Made by a program: the position numbers and the translations under genes. Below are positions 1-11,200 of a DNA stretch of 64,000 nucleotides, one piece after another. The notes below the pieces were generated by a model. The model worked only from the letters and a program-made list of their open reading frames with translations. It made no database searches and was not told the origin of the DNA. The stretch comes from Fomes fomentarius (lineage: Eukaryota > Basidiomycota > Agaricomycetes > Polyporales > Polyporaceae), in the NCBI GenBank assembly GCA_022606135.1, contig JABYQN010000012.1, positions 372,001-436,000 on the forward strand, given 5' to 3'. Each line of letters begins with the position of its first letter. Position 1 is the stretch's first letter.

Positions 1-1430
1 AAATAACCGAGGATGGCGGCCCTCGGTCGGACGGCCATCAGTTCCGAAAGTACGACTGATGCCTATTGTTGCAGGATCTTCGGAGGATTTTCGGAGAGAC
101 TCAAGTCAACAATTTTTCATAGCCATACAACAGGAGGGCGTACGTATGCTCCCTAGTCCATATGATGGTGTTGCGTTGGACAGGGTGTGTTGCAATCCCG
201 CGAACCGAAGCCACAGTCGTTCATCTAGAGTTGATTCCTTGAGCCACCTGACATATTCGATGACATCTATGCAACGCTCATGCGGTCGCCGGTCAACGTT
301 CAACGGCCGTGTTCCTATATACATACCTGTCACACGGGCCCCACACATGCCAGAAGATACATCGGACTTCAAAGCCCTATGCTGGACTACTTATCTATGT
401 GACAATTGTACAATTGTCGTGGTACTCCCGATCTCAACTTGCATCCAATCTCGAGAGTTCAATGAAGCATGACCCTCTTGAATCTACCAGAACGGTGGGA
501 TCAACGATGTTATTTAAGAGCACCAGATATCCATGGCTATCCTCTTGAACATGACTGATACCGGTCCGTGACGGGGCCACTAGCACACGAGAGTATTTAG
601 CTTATACAACGCGCTTCATCAGTACTTGCGGAAATTCCTTAACAGTCCTTAATAGTCCTTATTTGGCCTTTGAAGACGCCTAAGGACGTGTAAGGGCTGT
701 AAGGCCGTGGGCGCCTCTGCACTGCCACGGTGGCTGCTATGACCTCCTCCTCAGCTCACTCGCGCTCGGGGCATAGCACATTCAGTTCTGGTTTTATCTA
801 TGTGAAAATATGTCGCATTCTTCGTTTACAAGCAATAAACCATTATACCGATTTTGAGACACTTTGAAGAAGAATTGTCGTAGATATTTACTGATGTATC
901 CGCCACCCAGACTTGTCATAAGACCCATTAAGACCGTAAGTTCATTAAGGGATTTCCCGAAGTACTGATGTTCCTTCGTACCTCCAAGCAGTTCACACCA
1001 TGTACGTACCAAATGCTGGGTGAGAGATCAGGGCACCGCGAATGACCCCTTGCTCGAAACATGACTTCGATATTCGATGGCCGAAAGTCGCTCGGAGTTG
1101 AGGGGCTTCATAAGCTATGTACAGGCAGCAGTGGGACTGTACTCAGGCTGCCAACACAGGTTACACAAAGGTTACACACTGACAGCGATAGACGGGGTGA
1201 GGCCACGTGGAAACCACGCGGAGCGCCAGTTGTTACATAAGTCAGTCTGCGCAGACTCCCGCCGGCATCTGCTCAAGTCCCGATCCTTTTACTGTCCGAA
1301 CCCCCATCGCTGTTGAGATGATATATGCGACGATAAAACGCAAGAACAGCATCCCATCGCTGCCAAACAAAGCAGTCCAGCGGTGTTTGTCTACTCACTT
1401 ACTAGGACGCCAAGGTACGTAATACAGGCT
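1..1430. other. Left edge, no recognisable gene
   Basis: I see no gene that I can name here. A minus-strand frame of 88 codons at 106-372 looks somewhat protein-like but has no family signature and no supporting splice pattern. Around 635-680 there is a short, imperfect direct repeat of the word agtcctta. The stretch does not obviously match the repeated blocks that begin near 1437, so it may be unique sequence at the edge of the duplication array. Confidence 0.4.
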
Positions 1431-1436
1431 CGGAGG

Positions 1437-3200
1437 TTAATGGAACGGCGAGACAGCAAGACCTTGATGATGCCCCAGTGTAGTATGCACTAGATGTGCT
1501 GTGGCAGGCATGGTCCTGAAGATATACCACGTCCATGCACGCGGGAAGGACTTTGTGTAGCAAAAAAGCACATTAGCAACTGTTCTGCGCCCTTGGACTG
1601 TTGTCGTGAATCGAGCTGAGTCTTTCATACCCGTCTGTTGTAATGCTCACACAGATAGTCCACATTGAATCTGAAACGCGCAGAAGCAGATGCTTCCTTT
1701 GGCAAGCACTGGGAATCATGCACGATGCGTATGTCATGCTTGTGTAGGTGGTACTATCCTCTTTCCTAGACATGGTCCATGGTCCCGCACCCTAAATTAT
1801 GCTTGACCCCCGTCTTCCCCACTCTCACTGGAATGTTCAGTCCTGATGCGTAGACTGTCGTTTAACAGCCATGTCGCTCGACGGTTCATTTATCCCTGAT
1901 ACTTCCTCGCGACCTTGCTGAAGAGACATCTCTCTCACATCGACGCACATCCAGTCAGAGCCCCGTGCTCCGCCTCTATGACCCTGCGAGTCGGACGAGC
2001 CCACACAGAAAGCGCGAAGTATCGATGCCCTCGGCTCTCATCCTCTGTCCCGCGGACCGGCAACCTGTCCCCAGTAACTGAATAGGTCAAGAAAAAGGAC
2101 ACCCTGCCAGTACTTCAAGACAGCCTCTCGAGTCTTTCTCACCCTGTCCTCAAGTGTCAGCCCCCAGAAGTGGTGCAAGATCTCGGAATCCAGCCTGTTT
2201 TCATTGCTCTCTCCCAGTTCCGGTCGGCGTCATCGCGTCACTGGCACCCAGGTTTCTCCCGCCCGATCCCATCGCAACCGATCACGGTCGAGGCTCACGA
2301 CAGATCGTTCTCTTCAAGTCCTCTATGAATGTGTATGCCTTCCAGGACGACGTTCTCTCGCAGACTTAGACCGCTGCGTCTCTTCTCCACCTACGCTTGA
2401 GCTCTGGGTGAGAAACGAGCAGTCCCCGTATATGCATGGCTGGCTGTCACAAATCAACGTTCATGAACGCTCGTCTCAGTAGTCGATCATGGAAATCTAC
2501 TTCGCTAAGGAGATTGTGTTGTGAGCCTTTTCGCGCTCCTTCAGTCAGTAGTGTACCTAACTGTTTCTCCGTAATTGAATATTCCAGATCCAGAACTCAA
2601 TGTATGGGGCTCGTATTTGACACGTCTATGTTTTCGACACTGGCAGGAGGGTTCTCCATTTTTCTATCATCCGCATGATGGCTACCTGCTCGGATGGTTG
2701 CCCAAGGCTCGTCATCGTTCATCGCTTCATCTACCACATCCAGCCTGGTCAGCCGTGTGATGTCAGCGTGTACATCCACAACGATTGTCCTGAGACTGTG
2801 ATCGTCTCAGTGGTCTTCACCGCTATCAGATTACTGCCGACGGAGATCTTGACATAGACATTCTGTGTGGCTGTACCTCGCACAGTACAGTCGCTGCTGT
2901 TGCGGGTCGGACACTTCTCTGGTGGCGAGTACAACATTGTTTGCGGTCTGAGTTCCAAGAATTGCGGTCAGCTCCGAAGGAGACGTTGCAGCTGACAGTG
3001 ACGAACGTGGGATCTGGAGTAGGCTAGAGTGGCCTGAGACGATGTACGGTAGAACGACGATACACAATCTATACTGTTGCCGTGCTGTATCATGATAAAT
3101 GGCACAACTGGTGAGGACCCTCATCTTCTGGCATCCTGGATATCCATCTGGTTTTTTTCTTCGAAGACTCCGGGGACATATCGTCTCTGATTTTCTTCTG
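1437..3200. repeat. Duplicated blocks N (tail) and O, copy at left edge
   Basis: The stretch 1560-1800 matches 59140-59400 closely and matches 12150-12260, 21340-21430, 25380-25450 and 62900-62970 more loosely. All share a word around gggaatcatgc followed by a catgct or catgta motif. The stretch 2160-3140 is a diverged copy of the block seen at 12250-13680, 25450-26970 and 62970-64000. Short open frames exist on both strands, but none keeps the same start, stop or frame between copies, so I do not call a gene. It ends next to the 3' flank of F-box/WD40 copy 1. Confidence 0.6.
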
Positions 3201-3463
3201 CATGTCTTGTAGATACCTCACACCAACGACCCGGCTTGCACACAAATGTAATGCCACATCTCGGACTGTTGGAAATGGTCCAACCTACTGTGGCTTGTGC
3301 TGGGTAAGATCAGGAGTGGTCACCGGGAGTGGGTCCATCTGCATTGAGGGTGGTGAAATCCTTCTCGGATTGGCTGGTGAGATCACCTCCACAGACCATC
3401 AACTCTATCTACATGATAGTGGTCTCAAGACAATCTGTGTACATGATTCCTATGGATACTACA

Positions 3464-6400
3464 CTAGTCTGCAATTCCCTGCTTTAGTAAGTGTCCGATT
3501 GGATGACAAAAAACGGCCCCGAAACCAGTATATACCGACACCTGTCCATCTGGCGTAAGGAAGAGTTTGGAGATATAAGCTGCCTTCCCCTTGAACGATT
3601 CTAGGCAGGCACCATCACTCACCCTCCACAGGTATACCATGCTCCTCATCTGTGTGTCCGCGGCGACGAACTTCCCACAACATGAGATGCATGCTGACGA
3701 GACCTCGCAGTCATGTTGAAGAGACGCAATCTGCGTGCCAGTGTGGGTGTCCCAGATGTACACAACATCACCATCCCAACTTCTGACCAACACTTCCCTC
3801 CCACTTCCAGAGGCTTCAACGTGGAGACAAAGCTCTTTGGATGTGGATCCTGGTTTCTTCAAGCTCTGGCCTAATGGGAGGCCTGACAGCTCGCCAAATG
3901 GAGGACTACTATCATCCTCCAATACGTCCCACATCATTATAGATCCATCGTCATACGTAGTAACGAGTCTGCCTCCATCAGAGGAGAAGACGGAGTCGAT
4001 GAGCCAAGGATGAGCTGCCTCCTCAGGCTGCTTGCTTGCTCCAGCAAGTGCGTGCCTGGTAAGATGGCAACTGCCATTTGGAGGTATGATGGTAGAGGGA
4101 GTGGGAGTTGTACATGTGCCGTATGAGCTTTGTGTACCTCCTACAAGAGAAGGCTGATGCGAAACAGAGTGGAAGGTATTCATGTCCCACCATCGGAGAA
4201 CACCTTCAGAGTCATCGGCAATGATAGTACCTGTGGGCAACCAGACAATGCTTTTGACCTTGTACAGTGGATAGGTATAGGGATCAAAAGCTTTGTCATG
4301 TTTGCTGGCAAGCAGTGTACCAAGTGGGTTCCCGTGCATAGTGTCCCAGATGCGGATTTGAGAGGAGGAGCTAGACGCAAGGCACCAGCCATCAGGAGAG
4401 AACTGAAGCTGCCTGACCGGCTGTCGATGTGCACCCCAGTGCAGGACAGAGGATAGATTATGTTCAACCATGCTCCAAAGGATGATGGTCCCATCAGAAG
4501 ATCCACTTGCGATCCACCGGCCATCAGAAGTTGCAGCAAATGCAGTCACGACGCCTTGGTGACCATATTCCACTGCTGGTCTATTCACATCAACTATGGG
4601 GTAGCATTGATTAGTGTACCATAATCCAGAACTGAAATTCCTTCCTCACCTGCAAAGGACTCGAGACCAAGCATGTTATTGACATGTAGGACAGGAAAGA
4701 GAGTCGACATAGTGCGATACCAGAAACGCCATTGTGTGTGATGCTCATCACGGGGATATTTGAGATGTATATGATGAGGCGAGCACCTCAGTAATGACTC
4801 CTCAAGCTTCTTGCATGCTTCTATAGTAGCTTCGTCATTGGAAATGGGTGGCCACTCGAATGCGATGGCATACTTTCGTCTTATCGATCCCTCAATCCCT
4901 GGGGGATGTGAGATGTGGTCGAGAATGGCGGATGCTTGTGTGACTATCCTGTCATCAGACAGATTGAGCATCAACTCCAGTGAACGCAAGTTGTCAAATG
5001 GTCTGGATAGGATGTCGAGTGTTTCATCTACGATGTCATATACATTCCAGCGTGAGCCTATATATCAGAGGATGATTTTCGAAACCGATTGACGAACCAT
5101 TGGTGACTCCAACGTCCATGTCGAGAGTCTGCACAGATGATCAAGCCAGCCTCAGAATAGTGTTGATTCCATCTGATTCACGGCCATACCAAAGCTACAG
5201 CTGTTTCCAAAATTGGTGGCCACTCATCTCCGACTGACGCGCGCACACTGTCGACACGAAAAAGTCAGAAAAATAGGAAAAATTGACGGTGCCCTTGCTG
5301 CTGCATCCCTTGCTCCGAGACTAGTCCTATGTACTGCTACAAGCCTTGCAAACATACATACGCCTGCTGAATCTCCATAGATACTCGGTTATGTAAGTTA
5401 CAGAAGTCAGATCGTTTAGAGATAAACTCCCAGTTCTGACGAAGATCCGGCCACAGAAACCTCTTCTCTTTGCCCTGGAGGCTCCTAGCATACTGAATAC
5501 ACACTCCCTATCATCTATGTGCGATGCTATGCAGCCTGTGAGCAATTGCCGGCCTTGCTCGAAGTTGCGGACTTTTGGCGCCTGATGACGTGGTACCGAG
5601 GCAGGCCGAAGAGTGGACTTCTGTACCTCGTGAGGCTTGAAAACCACTCAACGTGCTCACCCATGCCTCCCAATGAGTTCTGTCGGACACTCGAGGCGAG
5701 AACGCGAAGTGACCTCCCATATGTTTTTCGAAAATTTCGTGTGCAAAGTGTGCTGTGCAGTTGGGCGCTCGGCCACCAAAATCGCAAACAGCTGTAATGA
5801 AGCAATTCATCACTTCACAACTCAAGTGTACAAACCCAATATCAAGCACTCACGGACAGCGAGCGGATATGTACACGACCAGCGACTCGAATCATCCATG
5901 CATCCGGGATCATCTGCGACGTTTCCACAGAGATTCCGTCGCACTGAAGGGACCTCAGCGCGGAGAACGATAGAACGAGCCTCGCGCAGTCCATGGAGGT
6001 TGGGAAGCAGACATCTCCCAGATATAGCTCCCGAATTGTAGTTGAATGTCTCTGGAGGCATGCAAGAGACATCCTGTCACATGGGAGTGGAGAATAGATG
6101 TGTTCCGTGTCTCCTATAGCGCCCTCTTGAGGCCCATGGCCCTCCATGTTTGCTGTGACCTCCATAGTCTTCTTGGCCTTGCGAAATCGCCTCCCGTGGA
6201 GGGACCAGTGTCTCAGATTTGGAAGCAATGTGAGGAGGGGGATCGGGACGATCTCCAGGAGATACTGCTCGTCGGCGGATCTTAGGCGTTCAGGAGCAAG
6301 GGTGACCGAGCGCACGAGGGGCCGAAGATGAGTATACTGAGTGATGGCTGAGCAAAGGGAGAACAGTTGCTCCCGTCTCTCGACCCGGACAGAGAAATAG

Positions 6401-6555
6401 AGGTTATAGCGGCTGCGACGCAACCACCCGCTGCACGTCAAAGCGCACTGTCGAAGGGTCTCGACGTCGCCATGGAGTTGGTCGATGATGAGGTCCTTGA
6501 TCTCTGGAGGGAACGTCGAGCGGAAGGGGATGTCGTAGCGAGGGAGAGTAGACAT
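3464..6555 (-). pseudogene. F-box/WD40 repeat protein, copy 1, with premature stop
   Basis: Four exons on the minus strand: 5854-6555, 5098-5194, 4650-5027 and 3464-4593, giving 769 codons. The ATG at 6555 (MSTLP) was chosen because the longer frame opens with GTG. Exon 1 holds an F-box-like segment (FPPEIKDLIIDQLHGDVETL, about residues 14-55). Exon 4 holds a WD40 propeller with repeats such as SGSSDGTIILWS, SSSSSQIRIWDT and SMVYLWRVSDG. In the known family, F-box plus WD40 proteins are substrate receptors of SCF ubiquitin ligases; that role is inferred here. Exon 2 carries an in-frame TGA at 5141-5143 where copies 2 and 3 have CGA. Intron 1 is 659 bp instead of about 60 because a transposon sits in it. 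The protein would be cut at about residue 251, before the propeller, so this is probably a pseudogene unless the exon is skipped. Confidence 0.85.
5198..5794. mobile_element. Non-autonomous inverted-repeat DNA transposon, TA target site
   Basis: A 597-bp insertion seen directly by comparison with copies 2 and 3 of the host gene, which have an uninterrupted gaagcta at the same place. It is bounded by TA at 5196-5197 and 5795-5796. The ends are inverted repeats: CAGCTGTTTCC... on the left and CAGCTGTTTGC... read from the right. Both then share a TTGGTGGCC stretch, and looser similarity continues for about 60 bp. No transposase-like frame is visible, so it is non-autonomous. The TA duplication fits Tc1/mariner-type elements, though the terminal bases do not let me name a family. 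On the gene's strand the element sits between the TA and the G of the intron-1 TAG acceptor. The duplicated TA restores TAG before exon 2. Confidence 0.88.
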
Positions 6556-6649
6556 GGAGGTACTTGGGTGAGTTCGCAGGGGCCAGTGAAGCACCTACAA
6601 CCCCCTCTTACTCAAACCGCTGGCACTCGCCGCCTACGTGACGGAACCC

Positions 6650-8200
6650 AACTACACCGGCGGTACGCCCAGCGCAGCCTCAGGCGGAGATATTTTGACC
6701 TGGAGAGATGGCAGTGGCTGGCGTAATTGGGGTGGCTTCGGGTTCAGAGACTCGGGATCTTTACAGCACGGGTTCTTTGATGCAGCGGCGAGATGCGGTG
6801 TACGTTGACTGGAACGATCGTATGCCCTCTGGCAGTTGTGACTTTGTATACTTTTCCTCTCTAGCAATTTTTAACTGTCCCAAGCCTCTCTCGGAGTGTC
6901 ACAGCCGGAAGGCTTAGCTTAGTCGGAAATAGAGGTTCTGATATGCGTAGCATGAGTTCATCGTAAGACGAGGCAAGGGTCAAGTCAACTTGTTCACCGT
7001 GACCAGCGGCGATGACAGAGAGTGCACGGTCGAGAAAAGTGAGCCAGCCATCAGCGAGAGGTGCCTCTCACCCAGTCCCACTCAAGTTGCGGTTAATTGA
7101 GAGCCCTGCCTAGGCAAATTCGCAGTCAATAAATTCACTGAGACGAGACAACATCAACATGCCAACAGGAGTGAAAGCTCCGGGGCCCGAGCTAGAACCA
7201 CAGGTGCTACAGTCAAGACTCCCCACCGAAAGCCCAAAAGCCTGCGAACTCTCGTCTCCATCCCGCGGTGCACTGCATCACTGCGTGACAACATCGTCCG
7301 GAGCCGTCTTCTGATCCAAGCTACGATATCTACTTTCCATGTAGGCCTAAACTGGACTGATAGCGGACGGGTGAAGGAACGGAACGTACCAGTGCACGTA
7401 TGCGAAGCAAAGTAGTGCCCAGTCCAGCATATCAGATGCCGAGATATGGTGGCGAGAGGGCGAGACAAGAGAGCAGTAGAAGCCGTAGTGAGGCAATGAG
7501 ACGTGCCAACAGGAAGTGCACGTAAATAGAACTTGTGAGCCATAGTGGACAGGGGCGGAGAGAGATGAGTGTTGTCGGACGGGCGTTCGAGCTGGACGTC
7601 ATGTTCGGCGAAGAGCCTGAAGATGCGTCCGCGGTTGCGAACCGGCGTTGGAATGGGTCACGGCACTGCGAGGGCGACCACACTCGTGCACCTAGATGAC
7701 ACCGAGGTAGGTTGTCGGGATTGAGGAGAAACACGTTGGGCGACGACATGGACGAACATAATGCCGAACCCACGCAGAGCTCCAGACCTGAACAGATGGG
7801 TCCCAGGGCGATCAGTGGAATACACGGCTGACTATTTAAGGAAGCTCGGAGTGAACTCACGACGTTACCAGCGACGATATGAAGGGCATGAACGACTGCG
7901 GAACTGGGCTGACAACCTGTGACGGAGACTGAATGCCAGATAGAGTATGACCCGGCCGTTTTCAACCTAGGCGTGCACGCTGTCGTCCGTGCGTTCCACG
8001 TAGTGTACGGCGGGAGGCGAGAGAATGAAGGTCTCGTGCATGTCAATTAGATGCCACGATCATTGTTGCATGGGCACCGTGAGCGCGGATGACTCGGGAA
8101 CCCGCCTAACGATCACCCCTGGTGGAGATGTAGATGGGCTCAACAACGCATGCGGAGGATCACGGCGATGGCGGCCGCTCAGTATCGCACCACTAGGACG
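6650..8200. repeat. Blocks G and H upstream of F-box/WD40 copy 1
   Basis: Block G (6650-7150) recurs at 16690-17230, 30340-30850 and inverted at 34060-34740, always just upstream of an F-box/WD40 copy. It contains a plus-strand ATG frame (6708-6917, 69 codons, MAVAGVIGVAS...VYVDWN) whose start is recognisable in other copies but whose downstream frame is broken in them. Block H (7150-8200) recurs at 17230-18200 and 30850-31860. Minus-strand frames of 130-230 codons occur in H but shift between copies. I do not recognise any product. Confidence 0.55.
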
Positions 8201-9830
8201 GTGGCGATAGATGCGCGTTAAAGAGGAGCATCTGACACAACAGTGTCAGCGCCCGGGGCGAGAGTATGGACTGAGTTGCGAGTGAGGAAGGAGGGCGAGC
8301 TTGTGGGAGAGCTAAGTGAGTGTCGTTGAATAGAAGGCGATCATTGACGTGGTCATCAACTGGAGTATGCAGTGGCATACCCTCTCCGTCCTCGAGTGCA
8401 TCATGCACGTCGCCGAGAAGTCGACAAAGCAAGGAGAGCGAGTGGGTTGGGTGGGTGCCGCGGGTTATGCGTGCGCCATGACCAGAGATCATGATGGCGA
8501 GGTGGAACAGACCATAGAAATCTGACTATGCACGCGTCGACGGAGATGAATGGGAGGGAACTAGAAGGTCTTGCCGAACGGTGATCTGCGCGATAGAGAG
8601 GGTGTAGATGGAGTCGAGCAAGGATCCTACTTAGAGTCGACGAGGCTCGGAGTGGAGAGGGAAAGGTAGCTCAGGAAGAGTGCGGTCTGGCTTGCACTTG
8701 AGTATGTCTTGCGGAGTGAATGGGAAAGGTTCGAGGGGAGGATGCGGTGTGCGATCATGGGCGGGAGGTGGTGGGCGATCTGGATTCAACCAGATTCCCT
8801 AGACACGGAGGATCTGTCTCCGTTTGAAGCTTGTCGCAGATGAGATGAGGGGAATTTGCTTGAGATTGAGTCCAGAAGCGATAGAGATTTGAATATCAAC
8901 GTACAGACGTCAGAAGAAGCCCGCAGACCAATGTCCAAGGTCCCAGCGGAGAGGTCTGTTTTATAGTCTTGATAGCAGACCCGGAAACAAAGACCGGAGA
9001 GGGAACATACGCCGGATTGGGTACCATCAGTGACAGATCGAGCGCGATACAGAATTTGTGAACTCACGGCATGACTAGACCGGACGCAATAACCAACGTC
9101 ACATTGACCCCTCCCAATGTCTCCTCAGATTTCTAGAATCCGTGCTCAGACTACAAGAGACCAGGTCCGGGTCGGCAGTCAGAGGACGTTGACGATAAGA
9201 TGTAGGTTGACTAGGCCATTGGTGCCTGAAGCTCCGACAAGGCGTCCATCCGCGGGCAAGTGGTAGACTAGATGGCGACAGAGGGCCAAGAGACGACTGG
9301 ACGGTGAGAAACTGAGAGAGAGACAAGGGAGTCACAACCGAGGACGCGCCGTCGATCGAGTAACATGCAGGCGAGGGGCATAGGTCGACAAATGAAGTGA
9401 TCACTGTGAGCTATGAGGACACAGAGCGCACGTTAGTAGCAAGGAAACCGAAGAATTTACAGAGTACGAGTCTCTTACCATCTCGTGCGAAGACCGCCCC
9501 TGTTCAGGGTCGGATGGAGGCCAGCGCTGTTTGAGGGCGAATCACACAAGGAATTGGTCCGAAATGCAGTGTGGGGCTGACAGAATGAGGCAGCGATGAC
9601 GCTGGGTCCAAACTTCATTGGACAGCCATGGAAGAGGGTTGGCCACAGTTTGATAGCGGGCTCGTGATGGAAGCTGCACATGATGCATGGTCCGTACCCC
9701 CTACTCCAGGGGCCGAGAGAGCCTGCGCACTGCCGAAGACCAGGTAGATCTCCCACTACATGCGCTAGCCAAGGGATGGATTCACGTACTCATCAATTGA
9801 GAGTAGGCAATATTAACATACCGGCATGAC
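8200..9830. repeat. Blocks I, J and K, first copy
   Basis: Block I (about 8200-8800) recurs near 18200-18800, 22440-22920 and, more decayed, 32220-32900. Its best-preserved part is a stretch of about 40 bp around 8475-8515 that reads LFHLAIMISGHGA on the minus strand and is practically identical in three copies. Block J (8800-9470) recurs at 18800-19170 and in part at 32870-33030. Block K (9470-9830) recurs at 19170-19510 and 22915-23215, and inverted at 33260-33540, 39030-39260 and 60580-60960. No frame is kept across whole blocks. Confidence 0.5.
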
Positions 9831-11200
9831 ACACTGGGTATCTGCTTGAACCTTATAGTCCGAGAGCGATAGTGTATGAGGGTCAACGCACCGACGGCAG
9901 AAGAACCTCACAGATCAACATCCAAGCGATGGTCCCAGCGGAGAGGTCTGGTTTATAGTCTTGAATGTAGAGTCTGGCGATAATTGAGTTCGGGCATGCA
10001 TCGAGGCCAGCCCTGTTCGAGGGGGAATCGCACAAGGAATTGGTCCGAGATAGAGTGTAGCGCTAGCAGAGCGGTGCAAATTGACATACTGGCAGCGGTG
10101 ACGCTGAGCCCGAACTTTATCTTTATTGTGCACCATGGCGGAGCAAGCTTGTGTTGCAAGCGGCAAGTGATGTACCGGGTCTCAATCCGCGCGCGCTGGC
10201 CGCGAAGACTAACAGAAGTGCTTCACACTAGCCAAGGGACTGCGCAATCGAAACACCGCAATACGAACATATGATATTACGGCGAGCTTTGGAGCACAAG
10301 CAGAAACCATAGATATTGCACGCACTCCAGCATCCTGTACAGCCGACCAGTCCGTAAGCTCTTTCTCCACCTCGTAGAACATGCACCGCTCGGGACCGCA
10401 TCGTCAGACGTCTCCTTTTCCACTCCCTGGAAGATCCGCATCCCGTGGAATCAGAGAGCCGCGAGAGCCGCGGATCCGATATGCGGAATTGAATCCTGGG
10501 CGCGAGTGTCGGACATATCGCTAGTACGCACTCTGTGGGCGCGATACAGGACGGCAGGAGGAGCGAGACGGAGTGAGAGGGACACTACAACCTAAGCAGC
10601 AGTGGATTCCGGGTGCATGGCAGTGAGGACGGAGGATGCGAGAGGTATTGAGTTGAGAGTGCCTTCGGACTGGCGGGAGAATCAACGTGTATAGAAGATG
10701 ACCCAATGTGCGACTGAAGTCGTACTGAGTCACGGAGACGGAGGAGACCAAGTGGTGCGGGCGCGCATCTCTACGACGAGTGCATCGATCGCGGCGCGAG
10801 CTTACATGCAAGAGGAGTGATAGTGGTTCATTGTCAAAGAATGCGAACCAGTCTTGCAGGATGCGCAGCGATATGAACCAACTCGTTCTCGACCACGCGT
10901 CCTCCTTCCGCATCGCACTCCTGCTCTAGACGCGCGAGGTCTTGGCGAGCGTAATGGTCGTGCAACCGCGCGTTCTCTTCGTACCTGGCAGGTGCATTGG
11001 GCTTGCGATGTGGCGAGTGATGACGTACCTGAAAATACACACACCTCGAGACCTGGATAGAACCATTGTGGTGCAATCAGTTACAGGTGCGCGACTGACA
11101 ACTGAAGAAGGACCTACCGTTGTTGGCGCAGTGTGTGTGAATGACCCACTGACAATCAAAGCAGACTAACTGCCAGACGTGTCGGAAGGACAGCCTGGTC
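9830..11200. repeat. Blocks L and M, first copy
   Basis: Block L (9830-10300) is shared with 23220-23700. Block M (10300-11200) is shared with 19515-20390 and 23700-24420. Inverted copies lie at 38180-38990, with partial ones at 33045-33240 and 60310-60580, and there is a further forward copy at 61370-61960. The minus strand of M gives long but unstable frames (the longest is 274 codons in the second copy, opening with TTG rather than ATG). No domain is recognisable. Confidence 0.5.

Noticed and set aside
6556..6594. Longer N terminus of F-box/WD40 copy 1 (and the same in copies 2 and 3)
   Set aside because: The extended frame begins with GTG. The first ATG in frame is at 6555, and the equivalents at 16622 and 30267 agree.
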